DNA from: Astropecten irregularis
Lineage: Eukaryota > Echinodermata > Asteroidea > Paxillosida > Astropectinidae
NCBI GenBank assembly: GCA_963971285.1
Contig: OZ020246.1
Location: 23,534,494 to 23,598,493 of the forward strand
DNA length: 64,000 bases
Reading direction: 5' to 3'
Part shown: piece after piece, positions 34,829 through 48,200 of the stretch
Position numbering within the stretch: the stretch's first letter is position 1
Layout of the letters: the number at the start of each line of letters is the position of its first letter
Program-made: the position numbers and the translations under genes
Notes under the pieces: generated by a model
Database searches by the model: none
Seen by the model: only the letters and a program-made list of their open reading frames with translations
What the model was told of the DNA's origin: nothing

Positions 34829-35191
34829 AGGTAGTATTATACTTTGGTAAGACACTAAAACAGAAATGTTCACAGATTTACGTATAACTTACGTGGTATG
34901 AAGATGGTGGTGGTAGAAACATACCGTTAAAATGTTTCCGCATAGGCATGAAATGGTGTATTTATCCAGAAATTAGAAAAACAACGACCGAAAATCTTTT
35001 TGATCTTTTGAAGGATGAAAAATAAAAGAGAAAAGACTTAAGAAAAACTGTGGTCGTTTTTCACTGTTTTCTCAGAAAGTGGGCACCGTATGGGACTGAA
35101 ATTTTCATAGATGACTGTTACTGTATCTGTCTTGATATTTCTGCCCATGAATCTGTATTTCTTTGATAAAAACCAAAGTATGATATTACCT
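34829..35191. mobile_element. TTAA-target MITE, copy 1
   Basis: The left end is AGGTAGTATTATACTTTGGT and the right end is ACCAAAGTATGATATTACCT, with TTAA on both sides. The interior (TTCACAGATTTACGTATAAC, GAAGATGGTGGTGGTAGAA) is shared with 44131-44461, 44899-45254, 61988-62339 and 62856-63215. TTAA duplication fits piggyBac or Kolobok. Confidence 0.88.
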
Positions 35192-35397
35192 TTAAAACAG
35201 AGTGAACACACTATATTATTAGGGTATAACAAAACAAAACAAAAGCAAAACCGAAGATACCCCAGATACACATTGTGCATGGTGACAACCGCTAAAATCA
35301 AGTAAATCACTTTGCATTTGTTTATCTCATGTGAGACAAAGTTTTTGGCAAAACGTTTCTGTAATTAATGACATCATAAACAAAGTGAAAGAGGCGA

Positions 35398-35660
35398 CAT
35401 CCTACGGAGGTCCTAAATGGACATGCAAATCAATACCACGTCATAAGTATAAAGAAAACGCGTCATCAGCCCCTCCGAAAGTATAAAGAATAATATCTCA
35501 TAAATTAATGTTGTAGCATGCCTGCATCAGCCGTGCACTAGGTGCAAATAAAACTTATATCGGATGTCATAATCAAGTAAATAGGTGTCAAAATCCTACG
35601 GAGGTCCTAAATGGACATGCAAAACATTATTCCACGTCATGAGTATAAAGAATGATATCT
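35398..35660. repeat. Direct repeat pair, ~65-bp units
   Basis: ATCCTACGGAGGTCCTAAAT followed by GGACATGCAAA and CCACGTCAT-AGTATAAAGAA occurs at about 35398 and again at about 35590. Confidence 0.8.
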
Positions 35661-36286
35661 CATAAAATTAATTTGCATTAACGTAATTCATAGTTAATTC
35701 ATTGTATATAATTGGAAATAATTTTTGAATAGGTCGTTAGATGTAAATACAATTTATAATCATATATATAATCATATCTTATTGGATGTCATAATTGTTT
35801 TGTTAAGGCCAAGTCAACTTATGAGATGTTAGGATTAGTTTCAACGTTCACTCTTGTCCCTTTGGTGCTTCCGTAACATTATTGAGGTGCACAAAATAAA
35901 AAAAAATATTTAAAAAAATATTGTTTAAAAAGAAGAAGAAGAGAAGTTCACAACAGATGGGTTTAAAATAACATTATGATTTAATTCCCAAATGATGCAT
36001 AATATCAGTGAATAACTTAAGTGTACTTAAGTGTGGTAGTAGTTTGTCCATTGAATACAGGCCAACGACAATTGTACGAACAACAATGTTTTATATGTAT
36101 AAGGTGCACTTTATCATGTAGGCACTCAAAGTCGCCGGTCACGGTATAGAATGCTGGAAAAAACTAAATTTTTCGCGAAGAAGAGGCTAACTTGAAAAAT
36201 ATTGTCATTCCTTTGCAATGCTAGCGGAATAATCAGTTTCCACTAATTAGTTCTGCAGATTGATCGATCATGTAGTCGGATAGTAG

Positions 36287-39200
36287 CTACAGACCGGCCG
36301 ATGTGCTGGGTATATCTTCGGCAGCCACGACATCCTTCTCCAGCTTGCCGGCTCCCGGACTAGCGAGGCTACCGGCGGCGGATTCGTCAGGCTGACCGGG
36401 CCGGGGGTCCTGCCCTGGCTCGGCGGCGGCGTTCCGTAGTCGACTGTGAAGGTCAGAGATGCGCGTCTGAAACTTGTTCTTGTCATGTAGAGTCAGGTTC
36501 TCTTGGATGGATTCTAGAACTCTCGACATCCGCTGTATCTCGTCCTGATTCAATGACATAAGAACATAATTATGAAACATTATATAGGGTGCAAATAAAA
36601 TCGGTAGAAAATAATTAATTAACACAGGCGATTCACAATAGAACGCCTCCAAGAGTTTTCAATTGAACACGCTGCCCAATCATCATGGCATGCAATGCAC
36701 AGAATTTATCGACCCACTGCACATCTGGAAAGAGTTGACCGATCCCACGCAACGGTGATTGGCCAGCGCATTGCAAAGTCTTGGAGGCGCACTCAGTAAT
36801 GTAAATCGCCAGTATCGTACATTTTAAAACTCCCATCGGCTTTGAACAAAAAATTAACGTAGTTAAGCGACAGACTGTCGCCAGTCTTTGGAGTAGTTTT
36901 TTTGTATTCCGACTTAAATATTAAGTGTTCTATTGCTGTTCATCCCTTCACTTTTTTCTCATTTAACTGTTTTCTTTGTTTGTCTTCTTGTTCATTTTGT
37001 TTATCTTCCCCTACGATGTAAGATTGTCGCGGATAGCAATAAAAAAATTAATGGAGATTTTAAATCCATTTTCATTTACCACAGGCGATTTTTCATTCCT
37101 CGGTATACCATAAATGAAAGCTCACTTTAAACAACCCGTCAGAATTGGTCCAAACCTAGTGACATAATTTGCAAGCATGCTCCTGAGTCCATACCATCAG
37201 ACAGGCCCCGAAGAGACCAACAGAGGGCGCCAATCACGTACATCTGCTGGAAGAACTTACTTTGATATCTGGATTGGTATAATTGAAGTCAATGGATGGT
37301 GATATGGAATCTAGGGTGAGTACGGTTGCCCTGGAGATTGGACGAGGTCCTCCAGCCCCTTGCCTCTTCTTCAGTTCCAGCTGCGTCCCACTCTGCTCCG
37401 CTTCAGTGTGAATTACGTGATATATCTAGGTGGGGACGAAAACGATATATTGTATAAAAACCTGTTATCACTCACTTCACAATTTGAAAGTGACGTCTCA
37501 ATAACGGTACCGGCACCGATTACTGTGACATTTTAATGATGCTAAAACAAGATACCACGAAGAAGTGAAAAACCTAATGTGGATTGCGTATGCGTACAGG
37601 GGGCGGGGGGTCTAAAAAGTCGGCATTTCGATCGTGAGTATTGTTATTTGTTATGTATGCAAAGTTATCACCACTTGCATACGTACGTATGCAAGTGGCC
37701 AACGCGTTGCAAACTCTCAGTGGCGCACTATGTGGAATCGCCTTTATTTCAGTCAAACCGTTGAGAATTTCTTGTGTTCATCACACCTTATTGAATGTAT
37801 CATACTTCTTCCACCACTGCAGTGCATGACCATCTTGATTCAGGAGGTACATCTGAATCTAATTCATTTACATTTATACATGTATAGGTAAAAGCAGGCA
37901 TTTAATGAGGTCTAACCAGGTAGGCATACCTTTGAGCCGAATAGTAGAGCAACCATGACAGTGACAGTGAGATGAACACGGCATACAGCCACGATAAGCT
38001 GTTTATCCGCTAACGTCGACTCGACGGAAGGTAATATTCTACACAGTGAAAAACAAACCCAAAATTATTTTATAATTAATGCCATTAGATGTCCATTTAG
38101 AGCCACCATACTTGGGTGTAAATGTCTATTGAGATTGACAAACTATATACCAGGTTGATATGCGATTTCCCAACCTAAGGTTGACAACAGGAGGGCCATT
38201 TAATTTAGAGGCGTTGGTAACGATTTGTAGATAGAGGATGGCATAATAGGTTGGTATGCAATGGCCTCAGATGACCGCCTCCACATGGACCATAAGCTTC
38301 TGGTAGGTAACATCTATAAATGACATATCAATAGGTTTGTGTAAAGGTTGGTCAGGTTATGATGGTCACGGGCTCACAGCTATGATGCCTCCATCTGGAC
38401 CATTGGTCTGGTTGGAAAGGTCTATAGACGGAGGTTGGCCTATAGGTTGGTATGTGATGATCACAGCTATGGCTGCCTCCATCTGGACCATTAAAGGTCT
38501 GGTTGGAAAGGTCCGTAGAAGTTGCCATATAAGTTTGTATATGATGTCGCAGATAATTATGGCTGCCTTCATCTGGACCATTAGAGGTCTGTCTGCATGG
38601 AAAGGTATATAGAGGTTGGCCTTAAAGGTTCACTGTAATAAAAACACATCTGAAGTTTAATACATCTGTACTGTTATAAAACTCAACCTGTCTATCTTTG
38701 TTTATGCTAAAAAATATTGTATATAGAAAAAGGAGGTATTTTATACCCATAATTGAGCACCCCACTTTTCGAGACGAAAAACCTTGCTTACGTCACATGC
38801 AGAACGCCACACAGTATACTGCGGTGCGAGCCTATACTAGTTCTGTAGGTGACGTCACAATCTATTGTTGCGTGGGTCGGTTCCAAGAGGGACTTTTTTG
38901 AGGGGCGGGGCATACATATATCGATTTTGTAATTGTTTCGCCAAAAAGAAGCACTTACATACAAATATAATTTATATTTTCATTAATTATGTATTAAGCA
39001 ATAATTTTAAAGCACTTTCATCCCTTTCCCACATTTTATTACAGTGAACCTTTAAGGTTGGTATGTGATGGTCACAGTTATGGCTGCCTCGATCTGGCCC
39101 ATCAGAAGCCTGTTTGGATGGGCCTGCACGCCATAGCACACCTACTGCATAATTATGTGGTTACAGGTGCAGCAATTTGTCATAGAGGATTTCGTGCTTA

Positions 39201-42200
39201 GACCATGATGATACTCGTCAGTGGGTGTGGTTGGTACTCACGCTATTGACAAGATAATGCTAAACGCTGACATCAGTGCCTCGTTGTAAATACAGATGCT
39301 GATGAACTTGCTCTCGTTGAACGCCGAGGGCGCTTTCCTTACTTTCACACACAAATAAACTCCCCACGCTAACAGCAGAAGCGTAACTGAAACAACAAAT
39401 CAGAGAAAAAATTATGAAAACATAATGATCAAATAAGCATGGCTGAAGTGCTACAAAAACATATAAATATATCACATAACACACAGTTTTAACTGATAAC
39501 AAAAAATATTGCCTAAAGATGGGTTGCTTCTAAGTTAATAGAAAGATTTTTGTTTATGTGAGAAAAATTATAAGAGGAAAAACTAATCTGATGTCAGGAA
39601 TTTATTTTTCAAAGGCACTCCTGATTCTGATCAGACTTTTACCAATTTCTGCTTTTCAATGAGCTTTTCAATAGCCGTGACGGATATTTTCATGAAAGTT
39701 CATGACTTATCTTTTCTCCATTAACAATTTGTAATATAAATGTATTTAAACAGAATGCAATCATGTGAAGAGTGATGAACATAACAATTTCCTTCTTGCC
39801 GTGGTTATTTCAAACACAAAGATGCACATGACACACGTCATTGTACCTACCCGCCTCTCCGATGAAGCTCCACACGGTCGAAGTGCACTCTTCGTACTTG
39901 AGTCCGCCGGACGTCTGCCGGATGACCACTTTAGACGGCTGGGCAAAGGTACCCACGCCGAGGAATGCGCACATCAGTACTACCAGTCCCGCGATGCGGA
40001 GACACAGATTGGCATCCGTGATGCGTACGGGCTTGGCACTCCGCACCTTAAAGACGACTGTGATCCTGAAGGGACGAAACACGATGACAGTTGGTGTTAT
40101 GAAGAAGGATTGTGACAGCAGCCGTCACATAGGCCTATACTAATTAAGTTATTGCTGATACTCTATTGGTGGTGGTTGGGATTTTAAATTGTTATGTAAT
40201 CATTTAATTTTATTCGGCATTGTTGCCTCCACAGAAAAAAATGAATTATACGTCATTCGCTATACATGCAATTACATAATAGCAGTTTAACCCAACTACA
40301 TGATTTATTCTAGCTCAATAAACGGCAGTAATGGCTAACCAATAGAACAGATTCATCCAGACAACCTAAGCCAACCCATCCCTAACAACATTTTGTAAAA
40401 CAAACCATGATAATCCATACCAGCTCAGGCAAGTCACTGGAGCCTAGTTCCCAACCTAGTTCCCAACCTAGTTCCCAAGGCCGGTCAAGGCCGGTTAAGG
40501 CCAGCCCAGTCCAGCCCAGCCCAGCCCAGCCCAGTCCAGCCCATCCCATCCCATCCCATCCCATCCCAGCCCAGCCCAGCCCAGCCCAGCCCAGCCCAGT
40601 CCACGGCATCCTAACTCAACACAAGTTAAACCCAATACAACCCAAACCTAACCCTAGGCTAAACCAACCCCAAACACCCACTGTTTACCTCCATGTTTTG
40701 AAGAGCAGAGCTCCATATGATAATGCTACACCTAGGTACCGTGCCCATGGCTGCAATACACAATGTAGTGGAGCCATGTCTCCCACAAGGACAGCGTGTA
40801 AAACGACCTGCCAAAAATCAAACGATAGCAAACCTTTTAAAGGATTAATGGATAAGATCGAATACAAGTTTTTAAGATATTTCCATTTTAAATAGTATGC
40901 ACTACAAGAGTTGATTTGATGCAGGGGATTTTGTCAGCCATGTAAACATGGCCTCTTGTGGCATTACCTTGTGTGGCATTGCCTTGTGTGACATTGCATC
41001 GTGTGACATTGCTTCGTGTTAAATTGCCTCGTGTGACATTGCCTCTGTGACACTGTCTCGTGTGACATTGCCTCGTGTGACATTGACTACTGTGACATTG
41101 CCTCGTGTGACATTGCACCGGCCGACATTGCCTCGCGTGACATTGCCTCGTGTGAAATTACCTTGTGTGACATCACCTTTGTTAAACATTGACTTTGTGT
41201 GACACTGCCAAGTGTGACATTGCCTCGTGTGATGTTGCCTCGTGTGATATTACCTTGCGTGACATCACCTTTGTGAAACATTGACTTTGTGTGACACTGC
41301 CTCGTGTGACATTGGCTCGTGTGATGTTGCCTCGTGTGATATTGCCTCGTGTGACATTACATTTGTGAAACATTGACTTTGTGTGACACTGCCTCGTAGG
41401 ACATTGGCTCGTGTGATGTTGCCTTGTGTGATATTGCCTTGTGTGACATTGCACCGGGCGACATTGCCTTGTGTGAACATTATCTTTTGTAACACTGCCT
41501 CATGTGGCATGCCTCATTTGGCACTTCCTCGTGTGACAATTCCTTGTGGCATTGCCTCATATGACATTACCTTTGTGTGATATTATACCTCGTATGAAAT
41601 TGCCTTGTGTGACATAACCTTTGTGCGACATTAACTTTGTGTGACATTACCCTCGTGTGATATTGCCATGTGTGGCATTGCCTCATGTGATATCACCCAA
41701 ACGAATGGCCAGAGAATAATGGATCTCTGGTAGGCGATATTGAATTCACTGCCTTTACTAACCTCCCCGTACATAATCGTTGATCCAGCGAGGAAGACAA
41801 AGAGTAAAACAGGACTAGCAGCCTTAAACACCTGTAGGTAAAAGTTTGAAAAAAGACAAAAATGCACATATGAAAATTTGAGACTTAACTGTTTGGGTCT
41901 TGATGTGTTTGCTAGGAAGAGGTTTCGATTTTTCACAGACATAATAATTGAAACAGGCTGTTTACCAATGGTTTTCCTGGTCATTTTCGGCAAATGATCG
42001 GCCAATTTCATTTTCACCGTCGCATTCGTGTTGATGTGATTTTGCCTCCTCGGTTGAAACCGTCACTCGATTTCACTTTGATGCATCCGTATTGATATCG
42101 CATTGCATTCAATTAATTTCAATAGTCGTTCAGTTTAGCAATGCAAAATCGGCATTCAATTTAACACGTTGCCAAAAGCCGTTGCGAATGTGAATACTGT

Positions 42201-45200
42201 CCGAATGGAATTTTAAATTGAAAGGTAATTCTTTTTTTCTCCTGACGCTTGTTTAAACTTGCACATGAAGTGAAAATGAATAACTATTTTGAGGTGCCTT
42301 GCAGTTTCACGCAAAATGGAATTACGCAGCGTTTAATTTTTCCTTCCATTTGCCGAAAATGAGCGGGGAAACCTGAATGAATGGGCTGCCACAGAAAAGA
42401 AAACACAAATGTTCCGTGGAACAGGAAACAGCCTCAGAGAGGCTTTCATGAAATTAAATTAAATGGCGACAATGTTCAGACTGTCATTATCTCTGGCACA
42501 ATGGAGTTTAGCCTTGCATCAGCATGGCTGCTTGTTCAAACAAAAGAACGTTTCTTCGAGGGAATAGGGAATTTCATTTACTTTAGAGAACACGGGAACA
42601 ATGCTCTGTCTACATTTTGTATGCACATGAAATAAAAACGTGATTGTACGTGTGAAAGAGGAAATTAAAGAGCTCTGCACGATGATTATTTTGTCCAATG
42701 TTTGAGCGAACGGACTCGACCAAATTAATTATCTTGAGCGAATGTAATTAGCAGGATTACCTGTTGCTATGAGACAAGTATTTCTGATCTCGGGAATCGA
42801 TTGAAATAATGAACACTTGTTTCTATTCTAAACGGTTAGGCCAGCCTTTCCGTTCGTATTTGTTTAATGAACTTTCCCGATCTCATGAAATGAACCATGA
42901 AAGCTTTTACGTGCGAAGTATGATCTTGATATACAATTGGATCGTACGCTATGGGACCGCTTTTCCCATTGTCTGAAGGGACTCTTGCCCAGCAGTCTGA
43001 TGCCAAGAGATAAAGAAGGAAAGTGTCAAGCCAGGCAGTCAGGCAGATAACCCTCATCCCACAGCCTTTGTACACAGAGTACTGCCACTCTCGCATCGGG
43101 CTGCAGCTGGCCAGCCACACCCAACGCTGTTCCCAAACCAGACCAACATCCCAGAATGCAGGACCATAGTCTTTCGAGTTTTAAGGACGCCACACTTTGG
43201 GACCTTTCTGGGAGTCACATAAAAAGCAGTGTTTCCAGTTTCTGAAATATTTGTCGATAAGATGATTAGTTTTAGTATCTGGATCGGTTTGCGCAAACAC
43301 CATATTCGTTCGTACTTTCGCACTTTTTATTTCGTAGCACTTAAGGTCTCAACGTTTCGATTAGCCTGCTCAAGTCATCATCAGGCGGTTTTTTAGTATC
43401 CCAAGTTTGTTTTGCTTACATGTATAAAATGTCTTTTGTTTTTGGTTGTTTTTTCGTTCATCACTTCAGTCTTCCTAATACAATGTTTTGGAAATACATG
43501 TAGTTAAATAAAACCAAACAGAACAAAAGCGACAAACAAACAAATCTCTACCAGGGCCCTTTTCCAAACCTCGGCTCTGGCTCAGGCTCCGGCTTCGTAT
43601 CTGTCATCCAAAATAATGCAGAAAATATAGGTTGTGGATTTTCATTGAAGCTGAAGCTCTGTATTCTTTTTCAAACAAGGGAATCTACTCACGAAAAGCA
43701 GCCAAAAGCCTCTATTCTGATACCCGGTTTTTTTTTAAATGTATTCATGAAATGGAGCCTGAGTCGGAGCCGCTGAGCCGGAGCCGAGGTTTGGACAAGG
43801 GCCCAAGTGCTGGAATTTTCAGGGTTTGAGGGTGGGCCACGGGGTATAGTGATACACATCGATCACCTTGTTGTTTCGCTTGACAAAGGTGTATATGGCC
43901 AGCGAGATCACAACCAGAATGCACAATCCAGTCAGCCCCAAGGAAATGTATCGTAGCAGGTCAGACGGCTCAAGGAAACAGGTGGAATCATCCGTACATT
44001 CATCGCATCCCTTTTTGCACTGTAGACACGTGAAGTTGCTGCTCGATAGGAAATGTTGAACAAGTCAAATTGGAGAGCATTTTGAAAATATGTATACAAG
44101 GCCTTTATACATGCAATCAAACGTCGTTAAAGGTAGTATCATACTTTGGTAGCATACCGAAACAGAAGTCTTCACAGATTTACCTTACAGGGTATGGTGA
44201 TGGTAGAAGCCTGAAAATGCCTAAAATGCTGTATTTATCCAGAAAAGAGTGCAACCAATGAGCAAGAACATTTTTGATCTTTTAAAGATAAAAAAATAAC
44301 GGTGAAAAGATTTTTCGAAGTACTGTGGGCGTTTTACACTGTTTTCTCAAAAGGTGGACAGCGTATGGGACTGAACATTTTACAGATGACTGTTACTGTA
44401 TCTTTCTTGATATTTTTGCCCATGGATCTGCTTTGACAAAAACCAAAATATGATATTACCTTTAAGGGATAACACATTGTTGGGGAAACACATGAATCTT
44501 TACAGTTCATCAAGTAATTTGTGCGATTATTACGTTTGAAGGTTAGCAAAATGGCGTCACGGGTTGAATATAATTTTATTCACAACGAATGTTCGCACAA
44601 AAGTTGGGAACATTTTCAACCGTGTGCGAGGGGAGTTCTCTGCGAATTTGTGCCGTAATTTTTTCTTTCGATTCGCTTGAGGTATGAACAGCTATTACGG
44701 TACACTGGATATACAGAGTAATGTTAAAATAATTCTATAAAAGACTAAACTAAACAGTTTACAGTGTAAAGAATCTTCTTTTATAAAAGGAAATTGAATT
44801 ATGCCACTTTTCACCCGTTTTGCCGCCAGTTTCAGAGGACTCAAAAATAATATCAAGTCTAGTCTGATTCCTTGAAAGAAACTTGTCACATTTCTTAAAA
44901 GGTACTATCATACTTTGGTAAGAAACCAAAACAGACATGTTCGCAGATTTACATATAAACTTACAGGACTGGGAAAGATAGACCTCGTATATAAACATAC
45001 CATTAACATTTTTCTGCCTGAAATGCTATATTTTCCCAGAAATGAGTAATACAAATTACCGAAAACAGGTTTGATTTCCCGGAGATCAAAACCTCAAAAT
45101 TTAATTTCGCGTAACATTTCCAACGGTTTTTCGCTGTGTTCTACTGTTTCCAATACTGCTAACAATTTCACAGGTTTGTTTTTATTCCATGACAAATCAA

Positions 45201-48200
45201 ATTATGAACAGACCGCAGCTGTTCTATCAACTTTACCAAAGCATGATACTACCTTTAAAGGTGGTCTTAATTTAGCAAATGTAAAACTTATGTTTTGAAT
45301 AAAATCGATTTATGTACGGAGACTACACGAGTACAGTGAAAGATCTTCCATGTGCTGAAATCTGATTATAATTATACATGTACATAAAAATTGCTACCAA
45401 AACTCTTCATCTTCACAAATGATTCACAAACCTGTCGTAAACATTGGGATAACCATGCACCTTCTTACTGTATTCGTCCTCGATCTCAGACCCGTTAAAG
45501 GCCTGGTACCCGGCGGTAGTGTCTGGAAAGTAGTAACCTTTGAGGCAGACACACAGGTAGGCGCCCCTCTGGAAGCCACGCCCTGAAATGGGTCTACACT
45601 GGTGGGAACGAGGTTGCATGGAGGAGGAAACAAAATGGAGGATGAGAAATGTGATACTTTCGTGGTTGGCATGTGCGAGAAAATGTTACAAAACATTCAT
45701 TCGTCTTGTTAGAAACTGTGACAAAATTCCACATTTTTGGCAAACTTTCTATAGCTATTTAAACAAAAATCTTTGTTCATTTGGCAGTACAGTCAGAAGG
45801 CATGAAACCACGCACATAGGCCTACGTTTCAATGACTTTAATTCAGACAGTTTCCCTTGTGGGTATTTGATGATTAGTAATTAAAAGGCCGCATCCCCTT
45901 TAAGTGATCCCTCATGTTGCAGCATTGCTGCGCGTATGAATGATACTTAGGATTATAGCCAAACCAAACACTTTATTTAAAATGTTCAAGAATCCATACC
46001 AGTGTTTAAGCTATACAAGGCGAGAAAGATATTAAGCGCATCGCCACTGAATGACGTAACAATTCAACTTAACAGAATTGCGACGCGCGAGATGCGCAAA
46101 ACCGAACGCGTTCAACACGCGCTACGTCACAATACTAAGGAATATTCAATACACCCTGGCAACTGTACGCCTATGAACGCACTGTTTTTGTCAACATCTT
46201 CAGAACTTTGTTTGATCTCATTGAGTCAACACGTACAGTGCGTCTTGCGTTCTTGTATTGCGATTATTTTGCGAAAATTTCGATACCATCCGACGAAGAA
46301 AAATGTCGTTGAACCAACTTCCTTGCTGGGGAGTTGTGGTGACCATTGGTTTCATTACGGGGCTGTTCTACAGCGATGTGTTGGTCAATCCACCACCGAC
46401 ACTGATCCATGGAACCATCGGTCTGATCGAGCTGGACCATGCCGACGATAAGGAGCGTCTCCTCGGCCAAGGAACGCCTCTTCAGGACCATCTATTGTCA
46501 GCATCTCCTGCTCTGCCTCCTGCGAGGCCATCATCCATCCTTAGGGATGTGGATCTTCAAGACTCCGAACAGACTCTGCTAGCTTCTGGAAGCTGCAGCC
46601 GTGAAACATCCTCCCCTGCCGAGCTTGAAGACTTCATGACATCCACGCTGGCCATCAACCAGTCCGTGAACCATTCTTGGACTGGAGACGCCAGCCAGCC
46701 TTCCACACGACAAGTGCATCAAGATCATCAACCTGTCGAGGAAGTATCTGTTGTAGACCACCAAGCTTCTGTACTGCCTGCTGTAGTTTCCGATCTCTAC
46801 AGTCTAGAGGCAGTGCCAAGCATTGAGCTTCTTGAAGCTTGTCCAACAGTGTCACCGGATCATTCCGAAGAGTCCTGCTGGGAGCTCCCCGGGACTATAA
46901 ACACCACTATCACTCAGAGTAGCCTAACCGTCTCCGACCAGCCTCACAAGGTTAGTCTCTCTTATTACACTGTTCATGTACATTTCTTCTGTTCCATGTA
47001 ATAGCAGCATTTCTTATTACATATTGAATCATAAATGTATCATCTTGAATAACTACTGGCAGACTTTTAGCAATTTATATTATTTGTTAAAACTTTGATA
47101 TTTGTAGAATTTTTTAGTTTTTTAGTGTAAATTCTTGTGTTGTTTGTATTTTAAGCTTGCTATCTTGGGAGTCTTCGTTGGAGTCCTGCTACTCATGGCG
47201 GTATACTATCTCGCCACACGCCGACGAAAGAAACCTTGTATCCCTGGACCTGGTCGGTCCTGGATACCTACCATCGTAGGTTCCTTCTTGCGTCTGCTTC
47301 TGCCGAAAGACCGCACGGCGTTCATCGTCCAGACGGTGGCTGCCTTCGTCTTCCCCGGGGTCGTACCATCCATGCTGGTCTGGCTTCTGCTGCTTATGTG
47401 GGACCTCAGCAAGCTACGGGTGTCTGTCGTTCTGTTTGGCGGGCCCAACCAACCGAAGACTGCCTCGTCCAGGGAAGAAGTACAGTTCCACAAAGATGAC
47501 GATGCTGAAGATGGTGAGTTGTCACGTTCTGTTTTCTCGGGACTAAAGCCTTCTGAAATTTGTAGTTGTTGAACGACTAATAATCAAGGCCTCCGTATTC
47601 CCTTGTCTGACCATTTAAAGAGAAACATTTCTTTTTTAAATTAATCCCTGCAGCCAATTACACCAAGCTCAAAACTGTCAGGTCAGCTAGTCCTAAGATC
47701 AAGCCTTCTGCCAAAGCTTTCCTGGATGTGGAGGACAAGTCAGCAGATGAGGATGTAGAATCAGTGACCAGACTGCCTTTTGAGGAAGCATCGCCTTCTG
47801 TGGACAACTTGGCTGCCGTGGCCTGTCAGGTTCCTGAGACTGGGTCAGACACTGAGATCACTGACGGCAATGTAGAGTCAGCAACTCACTCCGATCTGCC
47901 TTCAAAGGATTCATGGTCTACTGAGAACAGTTTGAATGCAGAGGCCAATCAGGCTACTGAGTTTGGTCCAGCCATCCTTGAGACCGTTAAGGACAAGTCA
48001 CCAGCTGAGCCAGAGTCACCGACTGATGCCGATCTGTCTTCGGAGGACTCATCACCTACTGACAACAGCTTGGCTATTGGGGCCAGTCAAGCTCATGAGA
48101 GTGGGTCAGCCATCCACGAGACCGTTGAGGGGAAGACAGCAGCTGAGCCTGAGTCACTGACTGATGCCGATCTGTCTTCGGAGGACTCACCACCTACTGA

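Larger units (their letters stand above)
32401..36286. other. Intergenic, no gene seen
   Basis: Separates the LSM14 5' end from the receptor 3' end. It holds a near-tandem pair of about 90 bases (32777-32866 and 32876-32965), a hAT MITE (33007-33320), homopolymer G/C runs (33248-33265, 34138-34153, about 34251-34271), a TTAA-type MITE (34829-35191), and a direct repeat pair around CCTACGGAGGTCCTAAATGG (about 35400 and 35593). The receptor 3'UTR must lie near 35900-36286. Confidence 0.6.

Noticed and set aside
42381-42635. 84-codon plus-strand frame
   Set aside because: No recognisable content or promoter/terminator context. It lies within a receptor intron on the opposite strand.
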